Of a stretch of 32,742 bases of DNA, positions 16,399-24,377 are shown in pieces (the stretch's first letter is position 1; each line of letters begins with the position of its first letter). The DNA is from Novosphingobium sp. GTDB lineage: Bacteria > Pseudomonadota > Alphaproteobacteria > Sphingomonadales > Sphingomonadaceae. The DNA is taken from contig SECS01000023.1 of the NCBI GenBank assembly GCA_004211435.1, positions 1 through 32,742 on the forward strand. Reading direction: 5' to 3'. A program made the position numbers and the translations under genes. A model generated the notes under the pieces. That model had not been told where the DNA came from. It did not search any database and was given only the letters and a program-made list of their open reading frames with translations.

Positions 16399-16863
16399 TC
16401 AGATGCTGTAGGCGAAAGTGATAGCATCGAGGGCCTGGCCGTCGGGGCCGCGATAATAATTGGGTCTTTCGCCGATCGGCAGGAAACCGAAGCGCCGATA
16501 GAGAAATTCTGCGGGATTGCCGCGGCGCATCTCCAGCAGCAGGCGATCCGCGCCGCGCGCCCGTGCCGAGCGGGCGAAGCGATCGAGCAGGGCGAGCCCC
16601 AGGCCCCGTCGGCGCCAGGTGGGGGCGATCGCGAAAAGCAGCAGTTCCTCTTCCTCGAAGCCATAGCGCGACAGGAAGAAACCGGCTGCCGGTGCGCCAT
16701 CCTGCGGAGCGCCGCCGTCGCCGGCGATCAGTTCGTAATGGCAATTGCCGATGACCAGGGCGTCCTCGACCTGGCGACGGGTCCAGGCCTCGCCATAGGC
16801 CGGGTCGAAGGCCTCGGCCATTACCGCCATCAGCCGGTCGAGATCGTCGATCGGAGCGTTCAT
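16399..16863 (-). CDS. rimI: GNAT acetyltransferase, ribosomal-protein-alanine acetyltransferase-like
   Basis: 154 residues, matching RimI length. The acetyl-CoA loop is WRRRGLGLALL near residues 86-96, with the preceding strand LLLFAIAP and the C-terminal NPAEFLYRRFGFLPIGERPNYY, which is the RimI signature (YY-R near the active site). RimI acetylates the N-terminal alanine of ribosomal protein S18; in many bacteria it is encoded beside tsaB, as here. The ATG at 16863 overlaps the tsaB stop (ATGA), so translation is coupled. Specificity for S18 is by homology and context. Confidence 0.9.
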   Translation of the reverse strand: MNAPIDDLDRLMAVMAEAFDPAYGEAWTRRQVEDALVIGNCHYELIAGDGGAPQDGAPAAGFFLSRYGFEEEELLLFAIAPTWRRRGLGLALLDRFARSARARGADRLLLEMRRGNPAEFLYRRFGFLPIGERPNYYRGPDGQALDAITFAYSI

Positions 16864-17480
16864 GCGCGCACCTGGGGAAGCTTTGCATCGGGCGCGCGGC
16901 CATAGAGCGGATGCACCTCGGCGGTTATCGCCGTGCTGGGCAGCAGTGCCAGGGCACGCGCGTCTGGCCACAGTGCGAGCGCCTCGCCGCTGCCGCGGTT
17001 TGCGACCAGGGCTTCGGCCTGGCTGCCTGCGACGAGGTTTTCGCTGGCCGCTGCCACGGCTGCCTGCGGCGTGAGCGACGCGCGCGGCGCGCGCGGCGTG
17101 CCGTCGTTGTCGAACGATTGGACGAACCATTCGCCGTGGCCGCCGGTCATGGCGACCGCGACCGGACCGGGGTGACGATCACGCGCCATGGCGCCGACGA
17201 GGTCGAGCGTGGGATAGCCGACGAGTTCGGCCTGCCAGGCGAAAGCGAGCGCACGCGCCGCGGCGAGGCCGACGCGAAGGCCGGTGAAGCTACCCGGGCC
17301 GAGCGCGACCGCGATCCGGTCGGCGCGGCCTTTGCCCGGCAGCGCGGCGATCATCGGCACGAGCTGTTCGGCGTGGCCGCGGTTCAGCATGCGGAACTCG
17401 CCGGCGATGAGAGTGTCGCCATCGAACAGGGCGACGGAGCAGGCTTCGGTCGCGCTGTCGATCGCGAGAGTCAGGCGCAC
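16860..17480 (-). CDS. tsaB: tRNA threonylcarbamoyladenosine biosynthesis protein TsaB
   Basis: A 206-residue ASKHA-fold protein that works with TsaD and TsaE to make t6A at position 37 of ANN-decoding tRNAs. Recognisable segments are LAIDSATEACSVAL at the N-terminus, RGHAEQLVPMI, and ALGPGSFTGLRVGLAAARALA in the centre. It starts with GTG at 17480, five bases after the nfuA stop, and overlaps rimI by four bases, so nfuA-tsaB-rimI is one unit. No independent ribosome binding site is evident. Confidence 0.95.
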   Translation of the reverse strand: MRLTLAIDSATEACSVALFDGDTLIAGEFRMLNRGHAEQLVPMIAALPGKGRADRIAVALGPGSFTGLRVGLAAARALAFAWQAELVGYPTLDLVGAMARDRHPGPVAVAMTGGHGEWFVQSFDNDGTPRAPRASLTPQAAVAAASENLVAGSQAEALVANRGSGEALALWPDARALALLPSTAITAEVHPLYGRAPDAKLPQVRA

Positions 17481-17485
17481 GGAGT

Positions 17486-18073
17486 TCAGGCGGCGCGGAC
17501 TTCGGTCACTTCGGGGACGTAGTGCTTGAGCAGCCCTTCGATCCCCTGCTTGAGCGTCGCGCTCGACGAGGGGCAGCCCGCGCAGGCGCCCTGCATCGTC
17601 AGATAGACGACGCCCTCGCGGAAGCCGCGATAGATGATGTCGCCGCCGTCGTTGGCGACAGCCGGGCGTACGCGCGTCTCGATCAGTTCCTTGATCTGAT
17701 CGACGATATCGGCGTCGGCGGGATCGCTGGCGAATTCGTCGTCCTCGGTCGGAACCGCGATGCCGCTGGCGTCACCGCCTGCGAACAGCGGGGATCCCGA
17801 CACGAAATGGTCGAGCAGTACCGAAACGACCTGCGGCTTGAGTGCGCTCCAGTCGACACCTTCGCCGGCGGTGACCGAGACGAAGTCGCGGCCGAAGAAC
17901 ACGCCGGTGACGTCGCCAAGCGAGAACAGCGCGCCCGCCAGCGGCGAGGCCTCGGCATCTTCCTCGTTGGTGAATTCGCGCGTGCCCGCGGTCATGACCG
18001 GCTCGCCGGGCAGGAACTTGAGCGTGGCCGGATTGGGCGTGGTTTCGGTTTCGATGAACATGGTTCCCTGCAT
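17486..18073 (-). CDS. NifU/Nfu family Fe-S cluster carrier protein
   Basis: A 195-residue Nfu protein with both expected parts: the N-terminal Nfu_N domain (IETETTPNPATLKFLPG) and the C-terminal NifU-like domain with the cluster-binding CxxC (Cys164 and Cys167 in GACAGCPSS). It assembles or transfers [4Fe-4S] clusters to target enzymes; IspH and LepA-era housekeeping enzymes are examples of possible clients but this is not shown. Two starts are possible, ATG 18073 or ATG 18061; homologues commonly begin at the second (MFIETE). First gene of the tsaB-rimI unit. A 35-base dyad lies just upstream. Confidence 0.93.
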   Translation of the reverse strand: MQGTMFIETETTPNPATLKFLPGEPVMTAGTREFTNEEDAEASPLAGALFSLGDVTGVFFGRDFVSVTAGEGVDWSALKPQVVSVLLDHFVSGSPLFAGGDASGIAVPTEDDEFASDPADADIVDQIKELIETRVRPAVANDGGDIIYRGFREGVVYLTMQGACAGCPSSSATLKQGIEGLLKHYVPEVTEVRAA

Positions 18074-18108
18074 GTAGGCAACCTGCGAGGCGGGTCAAGT
18101 TCATGGAG

Positions 18109-18143
18109 TCCCCGATCGCACGGAACCTGGCGCGGATCGGGGA
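18109..18143. promoter_or_regulatory. 35-base dyad upstream of the Nfu gene
   Basis: TCCCCGATC (18109-18117) and GATCGGGGA (18135-18143) are perfect nine-base inverted repeats separated by 17 bases. The dyad begins 36 bases before the Nfu ATG on the minus strand, where an operator or a leader-RNA hairpin would lie. It does not match an IscR or Fur site that I know. Confidence 0.35.
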
Positions 18144-18413
18144 GGTCGGCGGCCAAGCATAGTGATCGTACGGCCAGTTTCGGGCTGCCTTCAGGATGTC
18201 TGCGGGGTATGCGCGCAAGCCCGTGCAGAGATGGGTCGAAATCGTCTCAGGCAGATTTCCCACCGATGCGGATGCTATTGTTGGCGCGATGCTGTGGGCT
18301 AGCGCGACGGTATGGCGTATTACGGAGACGAACCGAGTCTTGTCTTAGCGTAACAGAAACCACGTCATGCTCACATCAAAGCCCTGCTTGATTGAGGCGG
18401 TCGGAAAAACGAC
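18144..18413. other. Intergenic region with no supported gene
   Basis: This is the larger part of the 340-base gap between the Nfu gene and the response regulator. It has lower G+C and no family-recognisable coding. A minus-strand frame (start 18263, passing into the Nfu gene out of frame) has no ribosome binding site and no homology I can recognise. No convincing promoter for the response regulator was found. Confidence 0.5.
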
Positions 18414-18815
18414 ATGACGCACGCTACGGTACGCACGCTCTTTGTTGAGGACGAACCCGATCTCCGCGAGATCGTGAAGGCGGCGCTGGGCCTCGACCCC
18501 GGTTTCGTCGTTTCCACGTTCCCCTCGGCCGAAGATGCGCTCGAGGGTCTTCATGACAACAAGGAGCCCTTCGATCTCGCGCTGCTCGATATCCGTCTGC
18601 CCGCCATGTCGGGGATCGACCTGCACCATCGCCTGCGCGGCATCCCGGGGCTCGAGCGGATCAAGACCGTTCTGATGACCGCTTCGCTACTGCCGCGCCA
18701 GATGCCCAAGGGACTCACCGATCCGCGCGGAGAGGTGCTGGGTGTGATCCAGAAACCGTTCCATCCGCTCAAGCTTGCGTCCGACCTGCGGGCGATGCTG
18801 ACCCGCTCGCGCTAG
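18414..18815 (+). CDS. Single-domain response regulator
   Basis: 133 residues, one receiver domain and nothing else. The acidic pocket Glu12/Asp13, phosphoacceptor Asp59 in LLDIRLPAMSG, Thr89 in LMTAS and Lys114 in IQKPFHP are all present, so it should accept phosphate. Stand-alone receivers act as CheY-like effectors or phosphate shuttles. No histidine kinase is nearby, so its partner is encoded elsewhere. The ATG at 18414 has only a weak CGGAAAA upstream. It is followed by the SDR at 18932 after 116 bases; co-transcription is possible. Confidence 0.93.
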   Translation: MTHATVRTLFVEDEPDLREIVKAALGLDPGFVVSTFPSAEDALEGLHDNKEPFDLALLDIRLPAMSGIDLHHRLRGIPGLERIKTVLMTASLLPRQMPKGLTDPRGEVLGVIQKPFHPLKLASDLRAMLTRSR

Positions 18816-18931
18816 CCCGCACCAGCTTAAGGGCCTGACGCCGCCTGGGCGATCAACCGGCTTGGCGGTCGCGGCGAATTCCCAAGGACACGAACCCGCG
18901 ATAAGGCTGCGCGCCGAAGGAGATTCACGAC

Positions 18932-19621
18932 ATGGCGCGTTCGATCATCGTTACCGGCGGATTCGGAGTTCTGGGACAGGCCGTGGCGACGGCTTTCGCC
19001 GCGCGGGGCGACAAGGTGGCGCGCGTCGACTTCGCCGCGGCCGCCGCAGAGTCGCTAGCCGGTACGCTCGACATCGGCGGGGTCAATCTGACCGATGCCG
19101 ATGCCACGCAGGCCGCGCTCGACAAGGTCGCGCAAGCGCATGGCGGGATCGACGTGCTGGTCAACGTCGCCGGTGGTTTCACCTGGGAGACGCTCGAGGG
19201 CGGCAGCCTCGATTCCTGGGCAAAGATGCAGGCGATGAACCTGATGACCAATGCGACGATCACCAAGCTGGCCTTGCCGGCGCTCAAGGCTGCGGGTGCG
19301 GCCGGCGGCGGTCAGATCGTCAACATCGGCGCGGGCGCCGCAATCAAGGCCGGGATGGGCATGGGCGCCTACACCGCGTCGAAGGCGGGCGTGCATCGCT
19401 TGACCGAGGCCCTCGCCGAGGAACTGGCCGGCAGCGGCGTGACGGTCAATGCGATCCTGCCGAGCATCATCGACACGCCGACCAACCGCCAGGACATGCC
19501 CGACGCCGACTTCAGCCAGTGGGTGACGGGCGAGGCGATCGCCGACGTGATCCTGTTTCTCGCCTCACCGGCGGCGCGCGGCGTGACCGGCGCGTTGATC
19601 CCGGTGACGCGCGGCGGCTGA
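18932..19621 (+). CDS. Dihydropteridine reductase-like SDR
   Basis: A 229-residue compact SDR. The cofactor motif is TGGFGVLG (8-15), and NVAGG (78-82) replaces NNAG. Tyr147 and Lys151 are present, but the position of the catalytic serine, 13 residues before Tyr147, is Ala134 (segment NIGAGAAIKAG). Loss of that serine is a known feature of quinonoid dihydropteridine reductase (QDPR), and two further segments match animal QDPR as I recall it: DTPTNRQDMPDADFSQW (animal DTPMNRKSMPEADFSSW) and the AGG motif. QDPR recycles tetrahydrobiopterin-type cofactors with NADH. No aromatic amino acid hydroxylase is in the window, so the pterin role is inference. AAGGAG at 18917-18922 sets the start. Confidence 0.85.
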   Translation: MARSIIVTGGFGVLGQAVATAFAARGDKVARVDFAAAAAESLAGTLDIGGVNLTDADATQAALDKVAQAHGGIDVLVNVAGGFTWETLEGGSLDSWAKMQAMNLMTNATITKLALPALKAAGAAGGGQIVNIGAGAAIKAGMGMGAYTASKAGVHRLTEALAEELAGSGVTVNAILPSIIDTPTNRQDMPDADFSQWVTGEAIADVILFLASPAARGVTGALIPVTRGG

Positions 19622-19635
19622 CGGTCGTCGCGCCC

Positions 19636-19668
19636 GGTCGTCCTGGCTTACCCGTCGATCCTGGCTTA
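19636..19668. repeat. Imperfect 18-base tandem repeat at the porin stop codon
   Basis: Read on the minus strand, TAAGCCAGGATCGACGGG is followed at once by TAAGCCAGGACGACCGGG. The first TAA is the stop codon of the porin gene and the second is an extra copy in the same frame. It looks like a small local duplication. Confidence 0.5.
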
Positions 19669-21060
19669 GAAGAACGCGGTCAGCGCCGTCGCGAGATAGC
19701 GCGTATTGCCGGTGCGCGGCGCGTTGGGCGCGTCGCGCAGGAAGCGTCCCTTGAGCAGCAGATTGGCGTTGATTTCTGCGCGCAGGCGCTTGGGAATGGC
19801 CCACCAGCGCAGGCGCCCATCGACGTTGTGGCCGGCGAAGGCGCCCGAAGCGCCTGTGGCGTCGCGGACGCCCGAGGTGGAAAAGCTGTCGCGGCTGTTG
19901 GCCAGCCACATGGGATGCCAGGCGACGAAGCCTTCGAAGCGCTTGCCGGGGGCGACCTCGAACCGGACGCCGGGTGTGCTGATGTTCGCCCGTCCGACCG
20001 CGGCATAGATGCCCGAGGGCACGAAGTCGGCACGGCGCATGCCATAGAGCGTATCGAAGCGGCCATATTTGCCGCCGGGGCCGTCGCCGCTGGCGTAATC
20101 GTACTCGACCGAGAGGCGCGCCTTGAGCTTGCCGGGGAAGGAGTAGCCGACATCGGCATGGGCGAACCAGGCCGAGACGTCGAGCTTGCTGGCGGTAACG
20201 GCCGTGCCGCTGCTGATCGATCCGGTCTGGCGGACGCCCTCGACCTCGAAGTCGAACTGCCCGGGCTTGGGATCGGCCATCAGACGCGCGCTGAACGAAG
20301 CGAGCTTGCGGTCGCGCGTGAGCCGGCCCGGTCCGTCGCGCTCGGCGAAGCCGACATAGGCCAGTTCGGCCATGGTCCGGCCGATCACCTTGGGGCGGGC
20401 GACGAACAGGCCCCAGAGCTGGGTATCGAAGTTCTCGCGATCCATCTGGACCTTGCCGCGGCGGAGCGAAGGCAGGTCTTCGGGCAGGCGGATCTGCGGC
20501 AGGACGTAGAGCGCGGTGGCCGTCGTGCCGTCCTTGAGCTTCGCGTCGGCGCGCAGGCCGGTGTAGCCGTTGGTCGTGTTGCGATAGTCGTCGGCCGCGA
20601 TCAGGCGGCGCGAACCGATGTTGAGCATCATGCGTCCGGCCTGCAGCGAGGCCGTGCTGCCCTTGCCGAGCGCGTCGGGCAGCGCGAGCGTGGCATGGGC
20701 CTGGACCATTTCGAAGGTGTTCACCTCGTTCGGACCCACTACGCCGCCCGGGTCGATGCCGAAGACCCGGCTGTCCCAGAGTTCGGCGCCGAAACGCAGA
20801 TTGCCGGCGCGATAGTCGGCCGTGACGATCGTGCGGAGGCTCACCAGATCCTCCTCCGAACGGAAGCCGGCGCGGGCCTGTCCGTCGAGCGTTTCGTAAC
20901 GTAGGCGGCTGTTCGCGGTCAGCGTGAAGTCTTCGGGATTGTCGATGAGCGCCTGGAGCGTCACCGGATCGGCATCCTTCGCCACGGCCATGCCGGAATT
21001 CGCGCAGACTGCCAGGGCGAGCCCTGCGGCAGAGAGCAAGGTTGCGGCATTGCGAGGCAT
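19666..21060 (-). CDS. Alginate-export-family outer membrane beta-barrel protein
   Basis: A 464-residue outer-membrane porin. It has a signal peptide (hydrophobic residues 7-20, likely cleavage after GMAVA), followed by alternating beta-strands, for example NSRLRYETLDGQAR and LQAGRMMLNIGSRRLI, and ends in an aromatic residue (TAFF), the usual BAM signal. Features such as RRLIAADDYRNTTNGYTGLR and NISTPGVRFEVAP fit the alginate_exp (AlgE-like) family, which in sphingomonads is abundant and mostly not tied to alginate; the transported solute is unknown. ATG 21060 is preceded by GGAG at a spacing of eight bases; a second ATG at 21081 is possible. Confidence 0.87.
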   Translation of the reverse strand: MPRNAATLLSAAGLALAVCANSGMAVAKDADPVTLQALIDNPEDFTLTANSRLRYETLDGQARAGFRSEEDLVSLRTIVTADYRAGNLRFGAELWDSRVFGIDPGGVVGPNEVNTFEMVQAHATLALPDALGKGSTASLQAGRMMLNIGSRRLIAADDYRNTTNGYTGLRADAKLKDGTTATALYVLPQIRLPEDLPSLRRGKVQMDRENFDTQLWGLFVARPKVIGRTMAELAYVGFAERDGPGRLTRDRKLASFSARLMADPKPGQFDFEVEGVRQTGSISSGTAVTASKLDVSAWFAHADVGYSFPGKLKARLSVEYDYASGDGPGGKYGRFDTLYGMRRADFVPSGIYAAVGRANISTPGVRFEVAPGKRFEGFVAWHPMWLANSRDSFSTSGVRDATGASGAFAGHNVDGRLRWWAIPKRLRAEINANLLLKGRFLRDAPNAPRTGNTRYLATALTAFF

Positions 21061-21156
21061 TCGGTTCACTCCGTAATTCATCTGCGATCGACGCGGCAGC
21101 CGTCCATGACGAAAGCATCCCGCCCGGATCACGCGGTGACCGGGCAGTGCTTTGCT

Positions 21157-21178
21157 GGTCGGCCTTTGAGAGCCGACC
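21157..21178. repeat. Perfect hairpin in the porin / M16 divergent region
   Basis: GGTCGGC (21157-21163) and GCCGACC (21172-21178) flank an eight-base loop. A second, bulged hairpin (GCCCGG.TCAC with GTGA.CCGGGC) lies at about 21122-21144. Both would be in the 5' leader of the porin transcript if its promoter lies near 21200. Confidence 0.4.
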
Positions 21179-21220
21179 GACGCGCTATCGCCGAACTTGG
21201 TTAATTCGCTGTTTGTCGTG

Positions 21221-21238
21221 TTGCGGGATTGACCGCAA
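21221..21238. promoter_or_regulatory. 18-bp dyad, candidate operator
   Basis: TTGCGG-GATTGA-CCGCAA is a perfect dyad with six-base arms in the 267-base region between the divergent porin and M16 genes. Size and symmetry suit a helix-turn-helix regulator. No regulator gene is adjacent. Confidence 0.3.
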
Positions 21239-21327
21239 TCTTTCGCAACATTCGCCGGGATCAGGATTTTCATCGGGGCCGCCTATTCACTGGCCCTTCA
21301 TCCCCACCGACCCTATACCGGAGCCCG

Positions 21328-24249
21328 ATGACCTTTTCCAAGCGCTTCTCCCGCTCGCTCGCCTCCTGTCTGATCCCGCTCCTGGTGCTCCCGGCCGCGA
21401 TACCCGCGCCCGCCCAGACACCGCGTACCGCCGCGCAGCAGAAGGCGGCCGGCTGGCTCTACAAGAACAGCGACGTTCCGCCCGATACCGAATGGAACTT
21501 CGGCGAACTGGCGAACGGTCTGCGCTATGCCACGCGCAAGAATGGCGTCCCGCCGGGGCAGGTCTCGATCCGCATTCGCGTCGATGCCGGTTCGCTGAAC
21601 GAGCAGGATAGCGAACAGGGCTTCGCGCATCTGCTCGAGCACCTGCTGTTTCGTCAGTCGAAATACCTCGGCAACGGCGAGGCGATCCCGACCTGGCAGC
21701 GGCTCGGCGCGAGCTTCGGCAACGACACCAATGCCGAGACCACGCCGACGCAGACGGTCTACAAGCTCGACTTGCCCAATGCCACGCCGGCTTCGCTCGA
21801 GGAGAGCTTCAAGCTGCTTTCGGGCATGGTCACCGCGCCGACTCTGAGCGAAGCCAACATCCGCACCGAAGTGCCGATCGTCCTCGCCGAGATGCGCGAG
21901 CGCGGCGGCGCCGGGCAGCGCGTGCAGGAAGCGACGCGACGCACCTTCTACGCGGGGCAGCCTCTGGCCGCCCGCGCGCCGATCGGCACGGTGGCGACGC
22001 TCAACGGCGCGCACCAGGATGCCGTGCGTGCCTTCCATTCGCGCTGGTACCGGCCCGAGAACGTCGTCGTCATCGTTGCCGGCGACATCGAGCCGGCCGA
22101 GAGCGCCGCGCTGGTCAAGAAGTGGTTCTCGAGCTGGAAGGTCTCCGGCAAGCCGATTCCGGCACCGAGCTTCGGCGATCCGGTCGCGCCCAAGGACGGC
22201 GATCCGGCCAATCCGGTGGGCGAGACGCAGGTCCTGGTCGAGCCCGATCTGCCGCGCGGAATCTCCTATGCGATCCTGCGGCCCTGGCGTCCGGTCAACG
22301 ATACGATCGTCTACAACCAGGGGCTGATGATCGACAGCCTGGCCCAGGCGGTGATCAACCGCCGGCTCGAGGGCAAGGCGCGCGCGGGCGGTTCCTATCT
22401 GGTCGCGCAGGTCAGCCAGAACGACATCAGTCGCTCGGTCGACGGCACGTTCGTCGCGGTGACCCCGCTCGGCGCCGACTGGCAGGCCGCGCTCAAGGAA
22501 GTGCGCGCGGTGATCGCCGATGCCCTGGCGACCGCGCCGACGCAGGAAGAGATCGATCGTGAAGTGGCCGAAGTCGAGGTCGCGTTCACCAGCCCGGTCG
22601 AGCAACGTCGCCTGTTGCCCGGCTCTAAGGTCGCCGACGACCTCGTGACCGCGCTCGACATCCGCGAGACCGTCGCTGCGCCGGAGGCCGTGCTCGAGAT
22701 CTTCCAGAAGTCCAAGCCGCTGTTCACGCCGCAGGCCGTGCTCGAGCACACGCGCGCGCTGTTCAAGGGCGCCGTGACCCGCGCGGTCTTCGTCACGCCC
22801 AAGGCGGGCGAGGGCGACGCCGCCTCGCTTCGCCAGGCGCTGTCTGTGCCAGTCGCGGGTGATGCCAGCGTGCGCCTGGCCAACAGCAAGCCGATCAAGT
22901 TCGAGGAGATGCCGCCGATCGGTGAGCCCGGCCGCGTCACGGCGCTGGCGCCGACGGGTCTGCTCGGCATCGAGCAGGTCGAGTTCGCCAATGGCGTCAA
23001 GGCGCTGATCTGGCCGACCCAGGACGAGCCCGGCCGCGTCGCGGTCAAGGTCCGCTTCGGCGGCGGCTATCGCGCTTTCGGTGCGGGTGACGCGCCTTAT
23101 GTCGCGCTGGGCCAGATGGCGCTCGTCGGTTCGGGCGAGGGTACGCTCGGCCAGGAAGAGCTCGACCGTATCTCGACCGGGCGCAAGATGGGCTTCGATT
23201 TCAACGTCGAGGACGCCGCCTTCGAATTCTCCGCCGACACGCGTCAGCAGGACCTTGCCGACCAGCTCTATCTGTTCGCCGCCAAGTTCGCGATGCCGCG
23301 CTGGGACGTTAATCCCGTGCGTCGCGCCAAGGCCGCCGCGCAGCTGCAGTACGAGACCTACGAGACTTCGCCGCAGGGCGTGCTCGAGCGCGATCTCAAG
23401 TATCTTCAGCGCGATCGCGATCCGCGGTTCCACACGCCGTCGCCGGCCGAGATCGAGAAGACCACGCCCGAAGGCTTCCGCCAGGTCTGGTCGCGCGCGC
23501 TCGCCAATGGACCGATCGAGGTCCAGATCTACGGCGATTTCGATCGCGTAGCGACCCTGGCTGCGCTGCAACGGACCTTCGGCGCACTCAAGGCACGGCC
23601 GCCGCTGCCCAAGGATACCGCGCCGGCCAGTGCGCGTTCGCCTGCGCCGACAGCTCAGCCCGTGGTCCTGACGCATCGTGGTGACGACAATCAGGCCGCG
23701 GCGGTGATCTCCTGGCCGACCGGCGGTGGTTCGCCCGGTATTGCCGAGGCGCGCCAGCTCGAACTCCTCACGCAGCTCTTCACCAACCGCCTGCTCGACG
23801 CGATGCGCGAGAAGCTCGGCGCGTCCTATGCGCCGCAGGTCTATTCGTCCTGGCCGCTCGATCTCGACAGCGGCGGTTCGATCACCGCGCTGGCGCAGCT
23901 CCAGCCCGATGCGGTACCGGCCTTCTTCGCCACGGCGCAGGAGATCGCTTCGGATCTGGTCGCACGCCCGGTCACGGCCGATGAACTGGGCCGCGTGATC
24001 GAGCCGATGCGCCAGCGCGTGACCCGGGCTTCGACCAGCGCGGCCTTCTTCATGTACCAGCTCGAAGGCGCGACCGCCGATCCGAGCCGCCTGGGGGCGA
24101 TCCGCACGATCCTGCGCGACTACACGGTGACGACGCCCGAAGCGATGCAGGCCCTTGCTGCGAAGTATCTGCAGCCGGGCAAGGCGTGGAAGCTCTCGGT
24201 CCTGCCGCAGGAGGCCACCGGTCAGGCGCCGACGCCGGCCGCGCGTTGA
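21328..24249 (+). CDS. M16 family zinc metallopeptidase, secreted
   Basis: A 973-residue pitrilysin-type peptidase with active N-terminal and inactive C-terminal modules. The zinc motif is HLLEH (His101, Glu104, His105), and the third ligand is Glu181, again 76 residues later. The C-terminal half keeps TNRLLDAMREKLGASYAPQ, the segment that closes on substrate. The N-terminus is an ordinary signal peptide (hydrophobic 11-26, likely cleavage after APAQ), so it should be periplasmic, unlike the lipoprotein M16 at 4370. ATG 21328 has GGAG four bases before it, which is short; the frame is open further upstream but without a signal peptide. Substrate unknown. Confidence 0.93.
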   Translation: MTFSKRFSRSLASCLIPLLVLPAAIPAPAQTPRTAAQQKAAGWLYKNSDVPPDTEWNFGELANGLRYATRKNGVPPGQVSIRIRVDAGSLNEQDSEQGFAHLLEHLLFRQSKYLGNGEAIPTWQRLGASFGNDTNAETTPTQTVYKLDLPNATPASLEESFKLLSGMVTAPTLSEANIRTEVPIVLAEMRERGGAGQRVQEATRRTFYAGQPLAARAPIGTVATLNGAHQDAVRAFHSRWYRPENVVVIVAGDIEPAESAALVKKWFSSWKVSGKPIPAPSFGDPVAPKDGDPANPVGETQVLVEPDLPRGISYAILRPWRPVNDTIVYNQGLMIDSLAQAVINRRLEGKARAGGSYLVAQVSQNDISRSVDGTFVAVTPLGADWQAALKEVRAVIADALATAPTQEEIDREVAEVEVAFTSPVEQRRLLPGSKVADDLVTALDIRETVAAPEAVLEIFQKSKPLFTPQAVLEHTRALFKGAVTRAVFVTPKAGEGDAASLRQALSVPVAGDASVRLANSKPIKFEEMPPIGEPGRVTALAPTGLLGIEQVEFANGVKALIWPTQDEPGRVAVKVRFGGGYRAFGAGDAPYVALGQMALVGSGEGTLGQEELDRISTGRKMGFDFNVEDAAFEFSADTRQQDLADQLYLFAAKFAMPRWDVNPVRRAKAAAQLQYETYETSPQGVLERDLKYLQRDRDPRFHTPSPAEIEKTTPEGFRQVWSRALANGPIEVQIYGDFDRVATLAALQRTFGALKARPPLPKDTAPASARSPAPTAQPVVLTHRGDDNQAAAVISWPTGGGSPGIAEARQLELLTQLFTNRLLDAMREKLGASYAPQVYSSWPLDLDSGGSITALAQLQPDAVPAFFATAQEIASDLVARPVTADELGRVIEPMRQRVTRASTSAAFFMYQLEGATADPSRLGAIRTILRDYTVTTPEAMQALAAKYLQPGKAWKLSVLPQEATGQAPTPAAR

Positions 24250-24257
24250 TGAGGTGC

Positions 24258-24279
24258 GGCAGGGGCATCCGCCCCTGCC
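24258..24279 (+). terminator. Strong hairpin after the M16 gene
   Basis: GGCAGGGGC (24258-24266), loop ATCC, GCCCCTGCC (24271-24279) begins nine bases after the M16 stop. There is no T-run, so termination would be weak or Rho-assisted. Confidence 0.4.
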
Positions 24280-24294
24280 TGGACCGGTACCGCT

Positions 24295-24312
24295 TGCAAC
24301 CGCCCGGTTGCA
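24295..24312. repeat. TGCAACCG inverted repeat in the DAHP synthase leader
   Basis: TGCAACCG (24295-24302) and CGGTTGCA (24305-24312) are perfect eight-base arms with two bases between. It follows the hairpin at 24258 and lies about 100 bases before the DAHP synthase start, so it could be an operator or part of a leader structure. Confidence 0.35.
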
Positions 24313-24348
24313 GCGCGACTCCGATCACGGTCGGCAGAAATCCAGCTT

Positions 24349-24377
24349 TTGCAATTGGTGCGCGCCGGCTGTATGCG
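24349..24377 (+). promoter_or_regulatory. Candidate promoter for the DAHP synthase gene
   Basis: TTGCAA (24349-24354) and TATGCG (24372-24377) are 17 bases apart. The -35 is fair, the -10 poor. A start near 24384 would leave a leader of about 25 bases with GGGAG at 24395-24399. Confidence 0.3.

Noticed and set aside
18110..18263. Minus-strand frame in the gap before the response regulator that could be a gene remnant
   Set aside because: No ribosome binding site, no family I recognise, and it continues out of frame into the Nfu gene.
18330..18365. EcfG-like promoter before the response regulator (CGAAC, 15 bases, CGTA)
   Set aside because: One base off in each box and the wrong spacing.
21313..23676. 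Long minus-strand open frame (about 790 codons) opposite the second M16 gene
   Set aside because: Antisense shadow of a well-supported gene; composition is typical of a shadow and no motif is seen.
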